This document shows, piece by piece, positions 8,012 to 15,773 of a DNA stretch of 18,526 nt. Numbering within the stretch: position 1 is the first letter of the stretch; every line of letters starts with the position of its first letter. Both the position numbers and the translations under genes were made by a program. Location: NCBI GenBank assembly GCA_900769745.1, contig CAAGHX010000202.1, positions 1 through 18,526 on the forward strand. Direction: 5' to 3'. The stretch is from an uncultured Alistipes sp. (GTDB taxonomy: Bacteria; Bacteroidota; Bacteroidia; Bacteroidales; Rikenellaceae). The notes under the pieces were generated by a model that searched no databases, had not been told where the DNA came from, and was given only the letters and a program-made list of their open reading frames with translations.

Positions 8012-9166
8012 ATGAAACAACGTCTATCAATACTCGGTTCTACTGGCTCTATCGGAGTTCAGACTCTCGATATTGTTGCCGAGAATCCCGATTTGTTTGA
8101 GGTTACCTCACTTGCCGCTGGCAGCAATTGGGAGTTGCTTGCACGTCAGGCAATCCGTTTCGATGTCGATAGTGTGGTTATTGCCGACACAACTAAATAC
8201 GAGCCATTGCGTCAGGCGCTGGCTTCATATCCCATCAAGGTCTATACAGGCAGCGAGTCACTCTCTCAGATTGTTCGCAGCTCTGAGGTCGATGTTGTAG
8301 TCAATGCTCTGGTGGGCTATGCAGGCTTGCACCCAACCGTTGCTGCTATCAAGGCAGGCAAGAAGATTGCTTTGGCTAACAAGGAGACCCTGGTCGTTGG
8401 TGGTGACTTGGTTATGCGTTTGGCTGCAGAGCGTCGTGTGCCTATCCTCCCTATCGACTCTGAGCACTCGGCTATCTTCCAGTGCCTTTCGGGTGAGCAA
8501 TCGCCAATCCGTCGTTTGATTGTCACTTGCAGTGGCGGTGCGTTGCGCGATGTGCCTATGGAGCAGTTGCGCGATGTTACCCCCGAGCAGGCTCTCAAGC
8601 ACCCTCAGTGGTCTATGGGCGCTAAGATTACAATCGACTCGGCTACCTTGGTAAACAAAGGTTTCGAGGTTATTGAGGCTCACTGGCTCTTTGGTATCGA
8701 TGCCGACCGCATCTCTGTCCTTATCCACCCTCAGTCGATTGTTCACTCTATGGTGGAGTTCGATGATGGTGCTATCAAGGCGCAGCTCGGCACCCCCGAT
8801 ATGCATATGCCTATCAGCTATGCTCTGATGTATCCACGTCGTGCATCTCGTCCAAGCGAGCAGTTTGATTTCTTGGCAAATCCAACTCTCACATTCGCCG
8901 AGCCCGACCGTGTTAAATATCCAGCGCTCGACATCGCTTACGACTGTATGCGTCGTGGCGGTACAGCGTCTTGTGTGATGAATGGCTCCAACGAGGTTGC
9001 TGTAGCAGCATTCTTGGCAGGCAAGTGCCGCTTTACCGATATCACAGCCTCTATAGAGTATGCACTCGAGAAGGCAACATTCATCGCCGAGCCTACATTG
9101 GCTGACTATGAGGCATCAAATGAGGAGTCACGCCGACTTGCGGCCGAATATTTGAAGCTTTCGTAA
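8012..9166 (+). CDS. dxr: 1-deoxy-D-xylulose 5-phosphate reductoisomerase
   Basis: Second enzyme of the MEP isoprenoid pathway: rearranges and reduces DXP to 2-C-methyl-D-erythritol 4-phosphate with NADPH. The 384-residue protein has the N-terminal NADPH loop GSTGSIG (9-15), the NALVGYAGL segment, and the metal/substrate residues Asp149 and Glu151 in PIDSEHSAIFQ and Glu222 in VNKGFEVIEAHWLF. HPQWSMGAKITIDSATLVNK is a family signature. Length is typical. It lies 14 bases after the LytM-type gene and 68 bases before rseP; a dxr-rseP neighbourhood is common across bacteria. Confidence 0.98.
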   Translation: MKQRLSILGSTGSIGVQTLDIVAENPDLFEVTSLAAGSNWELLARQAIRFDVDSVVIADTTKYEPLRQALASYPIKVYTGSESLSQIVRSSEVDVVVNALVGYAGLHPTVAAIKAGKKIALANKETLVVGGDLVMRLAAERRVPILPIDSEHSAIFQCLSGEQSPIRRLIVTCSGGALRDVPMEQLRDVTPEQALKHPQWSMGAKITIDSATLVNKGFEVIEAHWLFGIDADRISVLIHPQSIVHSMVEFDDGAIKAQLGTPDMHMPISYALMYPRRASRPSEQFDFLANPTLTFAEPDRVKYPALDIAYDCMRRGGTASCVMNGSNEVAVAAFLAGKCRFTDITASIEYALEKATFIAEPTLADYEASNEESRRLAAEYLKLS

Positions 9167-9234
9167 TTTTGCATAGAAGGGTATTGACAATATCGCAAAA
9201 CAGAAGAACAAATTTTGAAATAATACACAAATAA

Positions 9235-10560
9235 ATGGAAATAGTAATTAAAGTTCTACAATTCTTCATGAGCCTCTCGCTGCTCGTGGCTATCCACGAG
9301 TTTGGCCACTTTATCATGGCTCGTGTGTTTAAGATTCGTGTCGAGAAATTCTATATCTTCTTCGATCCTTGGTTCTCACTCTTCAAGAAAAAGTGGGGCG
9401 AGACTGAGTATGGTATCGGCTGGTTGCCTTTGGGTGGCTATGTGAAGATTGCGGGTATGATCGACGAGAGCATGGATATGGAGCAGATGAAGGCTCCTGT
9501 TCAGCAGTGGGAGTTCCGTGCTAAGCCAGCTTGGCAGCGCTTTATGGTGATGGTCGCTGGTGTTGTTATGAATGTCTTGTTGGCTATGGTTATCTACACA
9601 GGCATCCGCTACACCAATGGCGAGAGCTATATGGCCAACGATGATATCAAGTGGGGCTATGAGTTCAGTGAGGCTGGCGAGAAGTTGGGCTTCGTTGATG
9701 GCGACATGATTATCTCTATCGATGGTGAGAAGATTGACGATATTAATGAGATTCGCACTAAGCTGTTGCTCACTAAGGAGGACCGCACTGTTGAGGTTAT
9801 CCGCAATGGCGAGAACCAGAATATCGTTGTTCCATTCGATGCCTTGTTGGAGATGCGCCGCAACCGTGAGTTTACTAATCTCTATGCACCTCGTGTTCCA
9901 TTTATCATCGACACAGTGTCGTATGCTTCGGCTGTGGAGGCTGGTTTGATGGTTGGCGACGAGGTTGTCGCATTCAATGGCCAGGCCAATTTGGGCGCCC
10001 CTCAGATTACCTCTATGCTCAACGAGCAGTTCAAGGGCGATACAGTCAATCTCACAATTGCACGTTCGGGTGAGACTCTCGACCTTCGTGTTCCTGTTAA
10101 CGCTGATGGCCGTATTGGTGTTGTCTTGAAGGGCGATATCTTCCAGCCACGCACTAAGAGCTATACTCTCTTGCAGGCTATCCCTGCTGGTATCTCGCTC
10201 GTTGGCGAGACCATTGCCGACTACTGGTTGCAGCTCAAGCTGATTTTCCAGCCTAAGACTAAGATGTACGAGGAGTTGGGAGGCTTTATCTCTATCGGCC
10301 AGATTTTCCCATCCGAGTGGGATTGGTTGCGTTTCTGGAGTATGACAGCATTCCTTTCAATTATGCTTGCCGTACTTAACATCTTGCCTATTCCAGGCCT
10401 CGATGGTGGTCACGCATTGTTCACATTGTGGGAGATGATTACAGGCCGCAAGCCAAGCGATAAGTTCCTCGAGATAATGCAATACATCGGTCTTGCAATC
10501 TTGTTGGTACTTGTAATCTACTCTAACGGTAACGATATCTACCGCTTGTTTACGAAGTAA
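9235..10560 (+). CDS. rseP: RseP-family site-2 zinc metalloprotease
   Basis: Intramembrane protease that, in characterised bacteria, cuts anti-sigma factors and cleared signal peptides. The 441-residue protein has the zinc motif HEFGH (21-25) in the first transmembrane helix, a second hydrophobic segment at about 102-122, two periplasmic PDZ domains (about 125-200 and 205-290), and the second active-site motif NILPIPGLDGGH (382-393), in which Asp390 is the third zinc ligand. A last membrane helix is at about 412-430. The tandem PDZ layout is that of the E. coli type. radA starts one base after its stop, so the two are certainly co-transcribed. No anti-sigma factor gene is visible in this window. 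Confidence 0.97.
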   Translation: MEIVIKVLQFFMSLSLLVAIHEFGHFIMARVFKIRVEKFYIFFDPWFSLFKKKWGETEYGIGWLPLGGYVKIAGMIDESMDMEQMKAPVQQWEFRAKPAWQRFMVMVAGVVMNVLLAMVIYTGIRYTNGESYMANDDIKWGYEFSEAGEKLGFVDGDMIISIDGEKIDDINEIRTKLLLTKEDRTVEVIRNGENQNIVVPFDALLEMRRNREFTNLYAPRVPFIIDTVSYASAVEAGLMVGDEVVAFNGQANLGAPQITSMLNEQFKGDTVNLTIARSGETLDLRVPVNADGRIGVVLKGDIFQPRTKSYTLLQAIPAGISLVGETIADYWLQLKLIFQPKTKMYEELGGFISIGQIFPSEWDWLRFWSMTAFLSIMLAVLNILPIPGLDGGHALFTLWEMITGRKPSDKFLEIMQYIGLAILLVLVIYSNGNDIYRLFTK

Positions 10561-10561
10561 A

Positions 10562-11929
10562 ATGGCAAAGACAAAGAGGGCATATTTCTGCCGTGAGTGC
10601 GGATTCGAAGCTCCCAAGTGGTTGGGTAAGTGTCCAGCCTGTGGTGAGTGGAATACCTTTGCAGAGGAGATTATCTCCAAGCAGAGCAGCTCTCCGTCGG
10701 CATCGGTCGTAGCCCCCGCCACACCTCCACAGCGTGTAACCGATATCAAGAATGCTACATACAAGCGCCTTGATATGTGCAATAGCGAGGTAAATCGTGT
10801 GTTGGGTGGTGGCCTTGTTCCAGGCTCGCTCATCTTGCTGGGTGGTGAGCCAGGCATCGGAAAATCGACCCTCAGCCTTCAGCTTGCGCTTGCCAGCAAC
10901 TCTTTGCGTACGCTCTATGTCTCAGGCGAGGAGTCTGTCGAGCAGATTGGCATGCGTGCCAAGCGATTGGGCATCTCGAACGAGGAGTGCTACATCTACT
11001 CCGATACTCTGCTCGAGAATATCTTAAGCCAGATGCGCCACACCGAGCCCGATGTGGTGGTTATCGACTCTATCCAGACCATCTATACCGATAGCATCGA
11101 GTCGTCGGCTGGTAGCGTCTCGCAAATCCGCGAGTGTGCCGCGTCGCTTTTGAAGTATGCCAAGACAACAGGCGTTTCGATATTTATCATTGGCCATATC
11201 ACTAAGGATGGCTCTATCGCTGGCCCTAAGATTTTGGAGCATATTGTCGATGTTGTGCTGCAGTTCGAGGGCGATTCTAACAACACCCATCGCATCTTGC
11301 GAGGCATCAAAAACCGCTTTGGCGCAACTTTCGAGATAGGCGTCTTCGAAATGATGGATACAGGCCTTCGCACTGTCGAGAATCCTTCGGAGATTCTACT
11401 TTCGCACTATGAGGAGCCACTCAGCGGAATAGCTGTCGGAGCTTCGGTCGATGGCATCCGACCCTATCTTATCGAGGTGCAGGCGCTGGTCAGCAATGCT
11501 GCCTATGGCACTCCTCAGCGCAATACCACAGGCTTCGACCCACGTCGTATGAGTATGTTGCTGGCTGTGCTGGAGAAGCGAGTGGGTATGAAGATGTTCC
11601 AGAAGGATGTTTTCCTCAATTTTGCTGGCGGCTTCAAGGTTTCAGACCCCGGTTTGGACTTGGCTGTTATGGCTTCGGTTATCTCGTCATACTACGATCG
11701 TCCTATCACTCAGGGCGTCTGCTGCGCTGGCGAGGTGGGCCTTTCGGGCGAAGTGCGCCCCGCAACACGCACCGAGCAACGCATCACCGAGGCTGCCCGC
11801 CTTGGTTTCCGTAGGGTGATTGTTTCGGGTTTCTTGCGCAAGGATGTCAAGGCCCCCAAGGGCATCGAGGTTGTCTATATCAACAATATCGGCGAACTAC
11901 CTCGTGCCATCTTCTGCGAAGAGATTTAA
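10562..11929 (+). CDS. radA: DNA repair/recombination protein RadA (Sms)
   Basis: RecA-like ATPase and helicase that processes recombination intermediates by branch migration. The 455-residue protein has the N-terminal C4 zinc finger (Cys10, Cys13, Cys24, Cys27), Walker A GGEPGIGKST (94-103), Walker B VVVIDS (165-170), the RadA-specific KNRFG motif (250-254) and a C-terminal Lon-protease-like domain (about 275-455) without an obvious protease function. Length and order are standard. It is the last clear gene of the lytM-dxr-rseP-radA run; a terminator-like hairpin lies about 50-90 bases downstream, overlapping the next gene. Confidence 0.98.
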   Translation: MAKTKRAYFCRECGFEAPKWLGKCPACGEWNTFAEEIISKQSSSPSASVVAPATPPQRVTDIKNATYKRLDMCNSEVNRVLGGGLVPGSLILLGGEPGIGKSTLSLQLALASNSLRTLYVSGEESVEQIGMRAKRLGISNEECYIYSDTLLENILSQMRHTEPDVVVIDSIQTIYTDSIESSAGSVSQIRECAASLLKYAKTTGVSIFIIGHITKDGSIAGPKILEHIVDVVLQFEGDSNNTHRILRGIKNRFGATFEIGVFEMMDTGLRTVENPSEILLSHYEEPLSGIAVGASVDGIRPYLIEVQALVSNAAYGTPQRNTTGFDPRRMSMLLAVLEKRVGMKMFQKDVFLNFAGGFKVSDPGLDLAVMASVISSYYDRPITQGVCCAGEVGLSGEVRPATRTEQRITEAARLGFRRVIVSGFLRKDVKAPKGIEVVYINNIGELPRAIFCEEI

Positions 11930-11964
11930 TCTTAGCTCTTTAGTGCACCGATTTTAATTTGGTA

Positions 11965-11973
11965 TAATATTTG
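11965..11973 (+). promoter_or_regulatory. Possible -7 element for the epimerase gene
   Basis: TAATATTTG resembles TAnnTTTG but has one extra spacer base. A transcript from it would begin at or within the left arm of the hairpin at 11976. The match is imperfect and there is no clear -33 box. Confidence 0.3.
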
Positions 11974-11975
11974 AA

Positions 11976-12022
11976 AACTATCCTCTTCAAAACGTAATGT
12001 GATGAAGAGGATAGTTGTTTTT
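11976..12022 (+). terminator. Terminator-like hairpin overlapping the epimerase start codon
   Basis: A perfect 14-bp inverted repeat (AACTATCCTCTTCA at 11976-11989, TGAAGAGGATAGTT at 12003-12016) encloses a 13-base loop and is followed by G and five T's (12018-12022). The form is that of an intrinsic terminator for the upstream genes. However, the ATG of the next gene (12002-12004) sits at the loop/stem junction and the right arm is its first codons. It could end the radA transcript, attenuate read-through, or mask the start codon. Confidence 0.7.
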
Positions 12023-12958
12023 GGAGGCTTAGGACTTATTGGTAGCCATCTCTGCCGTCGTTTGGTCGAGGGTGGCGATGAGGTGATATGTATCGATATC
12101 CGCGATATCGAGGAGTCTATGATGCTCTTCCCCTATTATCGCGAGGGTCGCTTGGGATATATCAACCATAATGTCATCTCACCGCTCTCTATCGAGTGCG
12201 ACCAGCTCTATAATTTGGCATCGCCTGCCACCTTCAAACACTTCGATGGGCATCTGGTTTCTATGCTGCGCACCAATATCGTGGGCTCGCTCAACTCTCT
12301 CGATTTAGCACTTCGTAATAGGGCTTCGGTTGTCTATGCCTCGTCGGGCGATGTCTATGGCTATGCCACCCATACCCCCTGCACCGAGAACGAACTCTAC
12401 TCCGACAATATCACCACCTATGCCGAGAGCAAACGTGCTGCCGAGGCGGTCTGCTATGCCTATCGCAAGGAGTACGATATGCAGTGTAGTGTCGCCCGCA
12501 TTTTCTCCACCTATGGTAGTGGCAGTCGTGCCGACGATAGTAGGGTGGTTATGCGAATGATTTTCGACGCTTTGTCGAATCGCGATATTGTGATTTGCGG
12601 TAATGGCGAGCAGGTGCGCACATTCTGTTGGGTGGGCGATGTGGTCGATGCTCTGGTTAGGCTTATGTCGTTGCCATCACACCTCTCTCCTCATACCATC
12701 AACATCGGCTCTTCGCGTGAGGTGTCGATTCGCCATCTGGCCGAGATGATTATCTCGCTCACATCGAGCAGGTCGCGCATAGTCTATTCGCCACCTCGCC
12801 GTCAAGATCCGCGACGTATCACCCCCGACCTCTCGCTTGCATATCGTCTTTTGGATTGGACTCCAACAACCTCGCTTAGCCGCGGTTTGCAGGAGACTAT
12901 CGAGTATGCACGCCAATACATCGCGCAGCTCTCATCGAAGCGAGCAGTTCAGATATAG
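12002..12958 (+). CDS. NAD-dependent epimerase/dehydratase, UDP-glucuronate decarboxylase-like
   Basis: Extended short-chain dehydrogenase acting on a nucleotide sugar, cytoplasmic, 318 residues. The Rossmann motif GGLGLIGSH is at 8-16, Ser/Thr-rich VVYASSGDVYG at about 111-121, and the catalytic Tyr140-x3-Lys144 lies in TTYAESKRAAE. The segment LYNLASPATFKHF resembles the block in UDP-glucuronate decarboxylases (UXS), so UDP-xylose synthesis is possible, but related epimerases and dehydratases cannot be excluded. A GTG at 11999 is an in-frame alternative; ATG at 12002 is preferred because the beta-strand before the Rossmann loop starts right there. No glycosyltransferase genes are adjacent. 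Confidence 0.87.
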   Translation: MKRIVVFGGLGLIGSHLCRRLVEGGDEVICIDIRDIEESMMLFPYYREGRLGYINHNVISPLSIECDQLYNLASPATFKHFDGHLVSMLRTNIVGSLNSLDLALRNRASVVYASSGDVYGYATHTPCTENELYSDNITTYAESKRAAEAVCYAYRKEYDMQCSVARIFSTYGSGSRADDSRVVMRMIFDALSNRDIVICGNGEQVRTFCWVGDVVDALVRLMSLPSHLSPHTINIGSSREVSIRHLAEMIISLTSSRSRIVYSPPRRQDPRRITPDLSLAYRLLDWTPTTSLSRGLQETIEYARQYIAQLSSKRAVQI

Positions 12959-12996
12959 ATAGTCAAAATAAACACCCATTATAAATTATTAGCGAT

Positions 12997-13320
12997 ATGA
13001 CATTGGATGATTTTAAGACAATTGTCTCTAACGACCGACTTATTCTGGTCGATTTCTATGCCAGCTGGTGCGGCCCTTGCCGAGCTATGCACCTTATCCT
13101 CGATAAATTGGAGCACGAACTTGCCGACAAGGTTGATGTGCTGAGAATTGATATTGACCACCCCGAAAATGTGGAACTTGTGCATCACTATCGCATTATG
13201 TCGGTCCCAACGCTTATCCTGTTTTGCCGAGGACGTAAGCTTTGGCGCGAGAGCGGAGTACTGAGTGTAGAAACTTTGATTGATGTGGTGCGCCGATACG
13301 AACAGATTGAGATGTATTAG
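12997..13320 (+). CDS. Thioredoxin-family protein
   Basis: A 107-residue cytoplasmic thioredoxin with the redox motif WCGPC (Cys25 and Cys28) and the cis-proline loop SVPTL (Pro71). There is no signal peptide. Thioredoxins reduce disulfides in target proteins such as ribonucleotide reductase. Differences from the canonical E. coli type include a Met-His-rich segment after the active site (RAMHLILDK) and a free Cys near residue 77 (LILFCRGRK). It follows the epimerase gene by 38 bases and may share its transcript. A perfect 18-bp terminator begins right after its stop codon. Confidence 0.93.
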   Translation: MTLDDFKTIVSNDRLILVDFYASWCGPCRAMHLILDKLEHELADKVDVLRIDIDHPENVELVHHYRIMSVPTLILFCRGRKLWRESGVLSVETLIDVVRRYEQIEMY

Positions 13321-13363
13321 TAAATAAAAGAGTGTGTCAACAATGGACACACTCTTTTATTTA
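13321..13363. terminator. Bidirectional terminator between convergent genes
   Basis: A perfect 18-bp inverted repeat (arms 13321-13338 and 13346-13363, loop AACAATG) has A-rich outer left and T-rich outer right arms, so it works for both the thioredoxin gene (plus) and the AlkD-like gene (minus, stop at 13389). The left arm begins directly after the thioredoxin stop. Confidence 0.93.
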
Positions 13364-13388
13364 TTAATATTTCAGTGCGATTGCGCTT

Positions 13389-14048
13389 TTATAGCTCCAT
13401 TCGCCAAGCCATCTCCTCTTCTATGTACTCTCTGGCCGAGCATTGTGGAATAGCTTCTATTGTTTTGCTTATTAGCTCTTTCGCATGGTTGGTCTCTTCT
13501 GTTGGAGCGATTAGATGTTTGTCGATTACCGCAGCCAACAATGCCACTGCACTCTGTGCTATTATTCGCTCCTCAGGGAAAGCCTCCACCACTTCTGCCA
13601 CACGCTCTATAATCTCGCTCTGAGTCGATAAATCGCTTCTCGCTGCCGCCATCATAGCTGCGTGAGCAAGGAATTTGTTGCCGCTCTTGGTCCAACAATC
13701 AAATATGCTCGACAGCTCCTTTGTGTGGCGCAACAGGGCGAATGCCATCTCCTCGGCTATCTCCGAGTTTATCACACCCTCGGCCCAAAACTCAGCCTCC
13801 TTGCAATCAACAAGAGTCGCATCTGCGATATGCAATGCCGCCAAGCGCAGCTCTCTTACTTGCTGCTTGTAGAGATATTTTGCAAACTCGTGGTCTTTGC
13901 CTACTGCAACTGCTCGAGAGCGTACCGTGGGTAGGCTCACACCGTAGTTAAGCCCGTAATTGTCACCATAATAATACATACTATCCGCCACTGCGCCATT
14001 CATCTCCTTGCGCAATGCCCCGAGCAGTTGTATCATTTTGGAAGTCAT
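13389..14048 (-). CDS. AlkD-like HEAT-repeat protein (DNA alkylation repair family)
   Basis: A 219-residue all-helical protein resembling the AlkD/DNA alkylation repair family. Recognisable blocks are GVSLPTVRSRAV, KQQVRELRLAALHIAD (a repeat of the type REXRxxAL) and KSGNKFLAHAAMMAAARS, which corresponds to the WSxSxNxWLRRAA segment of AlkD. AlkD removes positively charged alkylated bases using Trp and Asp residues ahead of that block. Here the equivalent stretch (INSEIAEEMAFALL, about 93-106) shows no obvious Trp-Asp pair, so activity is doubtful. It starts 24 bases after the DUF4831 gene, so the two are likely co-transcribed. Confidence 0.75.
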   Translation of the reverse strand: MTSKMIQLLGALRKEMNGAVADSMYYYGDNYGLNYGVSLPTVRSRAVAVGKDHEFAKYLYKQQVRELRLAALHIADATLVDCKEAEFWAEGVINSEIAEEMAFALLRHTKELSSIFDCWTKSGNKFLAHAAMMAAARSDLSTQSEIIERVAEVVEAFPEERIIAQSAVALLAAVIDKHLIAPTEETNHAKELISKTIEAIPQCSAREYIEEEMAWRMEL

Positions 14049-14072
14049 ATTCTCGCTCGCTTCTGCTTGTGT

Positions 14073-14984
14073 TTATCGCTTGATTGCGCCTGAAATGTAT
14101 GCTGTGCGACCCAACTCAAAGATTGGCAATACAGCCGATGCGACAGCCTTGTTGCCAACCATCACAACACAAGTTGCAGGGTCAGCGATTCTCACCTGAA
14201 TAGCAGTCTTGTCCTTAGGGTCAACCTCGACAATCGAGCTGAGGCGAGCCTTGTTAGAAGGAGTAACGTTCAGCGTGATAGCCTCGCCCTCCTGTGATGC
14301 TGCGGCCAAGATACCCTTTGATGATGAGATCTTTGCTACTGCATATGCCTGTGAAGATGCCGACATAGGCATTGCAACTCGGTGAGTATATGTTGTCACA
14401 ACCTTCTTGCCGAGGAAGAGCTCCAAGTAAGCCTGCTCCTTAGCATCGAGAGCCTCCAAAGCATCCTTCAAACCGCCACCGAATACATTCTCGCCAGCCT
14501 CGCCCTTGATAAGCTCCATGCGGCTCTTGCGGATTGAGAAGATTGCGCTGGCAGCCTGTGCAGCAGCCTCGTCCTGGCTGATTGTAGCCGAGCTCATACG
14601 GTCGGGCAACACCTTTGCAAACTCGTTCTCATTACCCATGTATGACAATACCTCAGCTGTTGGAGCTGGAATCTCGCCACTCTTCAATGCTGAGTCGATA
14701 TCGAGAATCGAGAGCTTCGCGTCCTTCACCGAATACACAGTCTTCTCAACCAATGAGCCACGTACATTCAAGTACTTCTGCGCATAGCGTGCATATGGAC
14801 CAACGATTGTGTGCTCCTTCTCCACTACGATATCAACCGCGATGGTAGTTGATGGGTCTGCTACTGCCACAGCACCCGATGCATCGATATAAGCACCAGC
14901 TACTGCCTTATAGATGTTGTTCTGTGCCGACGCTGCGCCAATCGACAAAAGACCCAGCGTTACAAGTGTTAAAAATCGTTTCAT
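14073..14984 (-). CDS. DUF4831 family exported protein
   Basis: A 303-residue protein with a cleavable signal peptide (MKRFLTLVTLGLLSIGAASAQ, cleavage near residue 21). It matches the Bacteroidetes DUF4831 family as I know it: IAVDIVVEKEHTIVGPYARY near residue 50, AAQAASAIFSIRKSRMELIK near 140-160, and ALEALDAKEQAYLELFLGK near 175-193. The function of the family is unknown; the protein should be periplasmic or outer-membrane-associated. A consensus promoter with a palindrome in its spacer lies directly upstream, so it is transcribed independently of trmN6 at least part of the time, together with the AlkD-like gene downstream. Confidence 0.85.
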   Translation of the reverse strand: MKRFLTLVTLGLLSIGAASAQNNIYKAVAGAYIDASGAVAVADPSTTIAVDIVVEKEHTIVGPYARYAQKYLNVRGSLVEKTVYSVKDAKLSILDIDSALKSGEIPAPTAEVLSYMGNENEFAKVLPDRMSSATISQDEAAAQAASAIFSIRKSRMELIKGEAGENVFGGGLKDALEALDAKEQAYLELFLGKKVVTTYTHRVAMPMSASSQAYAVAKISSSKGILAAASQEGEAITLNVTPSNKARLSSIVEVDPKDKTAIQVRIADPATCVVMVGNKAVASAVLPIFELGRTAYISGAIKR

Positions 14985-15021
14985 ATTCTTTTATTGTTTA
15001 CTTTTAATTGCTTAATCTTAG

Positions 15022-15052
15022 CAAAGATACGCGATTTGTGCGACAAATCAAA
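15022..15052 (-). promoter_or_regulatory. Consensus Bacteroidetes promoter of the DUF4831 gene
   Basis: On the minus strand TTTG (15052-15049), 19 bases, then TATCTTTG (15029-15022): an exact -33/-7 consensus with ideal spacing. It begins inside the last codons of trmN6 and lies about 40 bases ahead of the DUF4831 start codon. Confidence 0.9.
15033..15049. promoter_or_regulatory. Operator-like palindrome in the DUF4831 promoter spacer
   Basis: GATTTGTGCGACAAATC is a perfect inverted repeat with 7-base arms around GCG, filling the interval between the -33 and -7 boxes and overlapping the stop codon of trmN6. Its placement suits a repressor site; no regulator is known. Confidence 0.45.
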
Positions 15053-15764
15053 ATCTGAGATAAAAATCGCGTGTCAGCTCCTTGTACTCATCACTGAATC
15101 CCATCGGGCCTTTGTCCTCGATAATCAGTCGCTCTGTCTGCGGAAGTTGCTGAGGTGGAGTGGTTTGCAGCTCCATCATCACTCGCTTCACGTCGCTCGT
15201 AGGCGTTGACCACACCTCGCACTTGCGACTAAGGAACAAGCGGCCACGAGCTGCCGAGAGAAATTTCTCTGCCTCGGCGGGTGGTAGTATGAGCGAGAAT
15301 GTGCCGTTGGGTTTTAGAAGTCTTATGACGTCGCGAGTTAAATCGCTGAATGATAGCGTGTTGGTGTGGCGTGCGGTGGAGCGTTTCTCGTCGGGTGAGA
15401 GGAGCGAATCCACAAAATAGGGTGGGTTTGAGACTATCGCATCGAAACCTTCGCTTGATGTGAACTCCTGCAATGGGCTGTGAATGATGCTGATGCGGTC
15501 GCTCCAGGGCGAAGCTGCCACATTCTCGTTTGCCTGCTCGATACAGTCGCTATCTATGTCAATACCAACTACTTGAGCACCCGAAAAGCGCTGTGCGGCC
15601 ATAATGGCTATAAGGCCCGTTCCCGTGCCGACGTCGAGTATTTGGCAGTTATCGCAATCGGCTGAAAACCAGGCACCTATCAAAGTGCCATCAGTTCCTA
15701 CCTTCATTGCGCAACGGCTGTGGTCGATATAGAACTGCTTGAATGTGAATCCCTTGCCACGCAT
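15048..15764 (-). CDS. trmN6: tRNA1(Val) (adenine(37)-N6)-methyltransferase
   Basis: SAM-dependent methyltransferase that modifies A37 of tRNA-Val in E. coli (YfiC/TrmN6). The 238-residue protein has the family N-terminus FTFKQFYIDHSRCAMKVGTD, SAM motif I DVGTGTG (44-50), the acidic GIDID after strand 2 (67-71) and the N6-adenine catalytic motif NPPYF (113-117). It starts 9 bases after the TIGR02757 gene, in the same transcript. The alternative, a ribosomal or protein methyltransferase, is less likely because the N-terminal block and NPPYF occur together. Confidence 0.93.
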   Translation of the reverse strand: MRGKGFTFKQFYIDHSRCAMKVGTDGTLIGAWFSADCDNCQILDVGTGTGLIAIMAAQRFSGAQVVGIDIDSDCIEQANENVAASPWSDRISIIHSPLQEFTSSEGFDAIVSNPPYFVDSLLSPDEKRSTARHTNTLSFSDLTRDVIRLLKPNGTFSLILPPAEAEKFLSAARGRLFLSRKCEVWSTPTSDVKRVMMELQTTPPQQLPQTERLIIEDKGPMGFSDEYKELTRDFYLRF

Positions 15765-15773
15765 ATCTCAAAA

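Noticed and set aside
9167..9234. Possible terminator between dxr and rseP (TTTTGC ... GCAAAA)
   Set aside because: Only six A/T-rich pairs with no T-run after the stem; the spacing fits a shared transcript.
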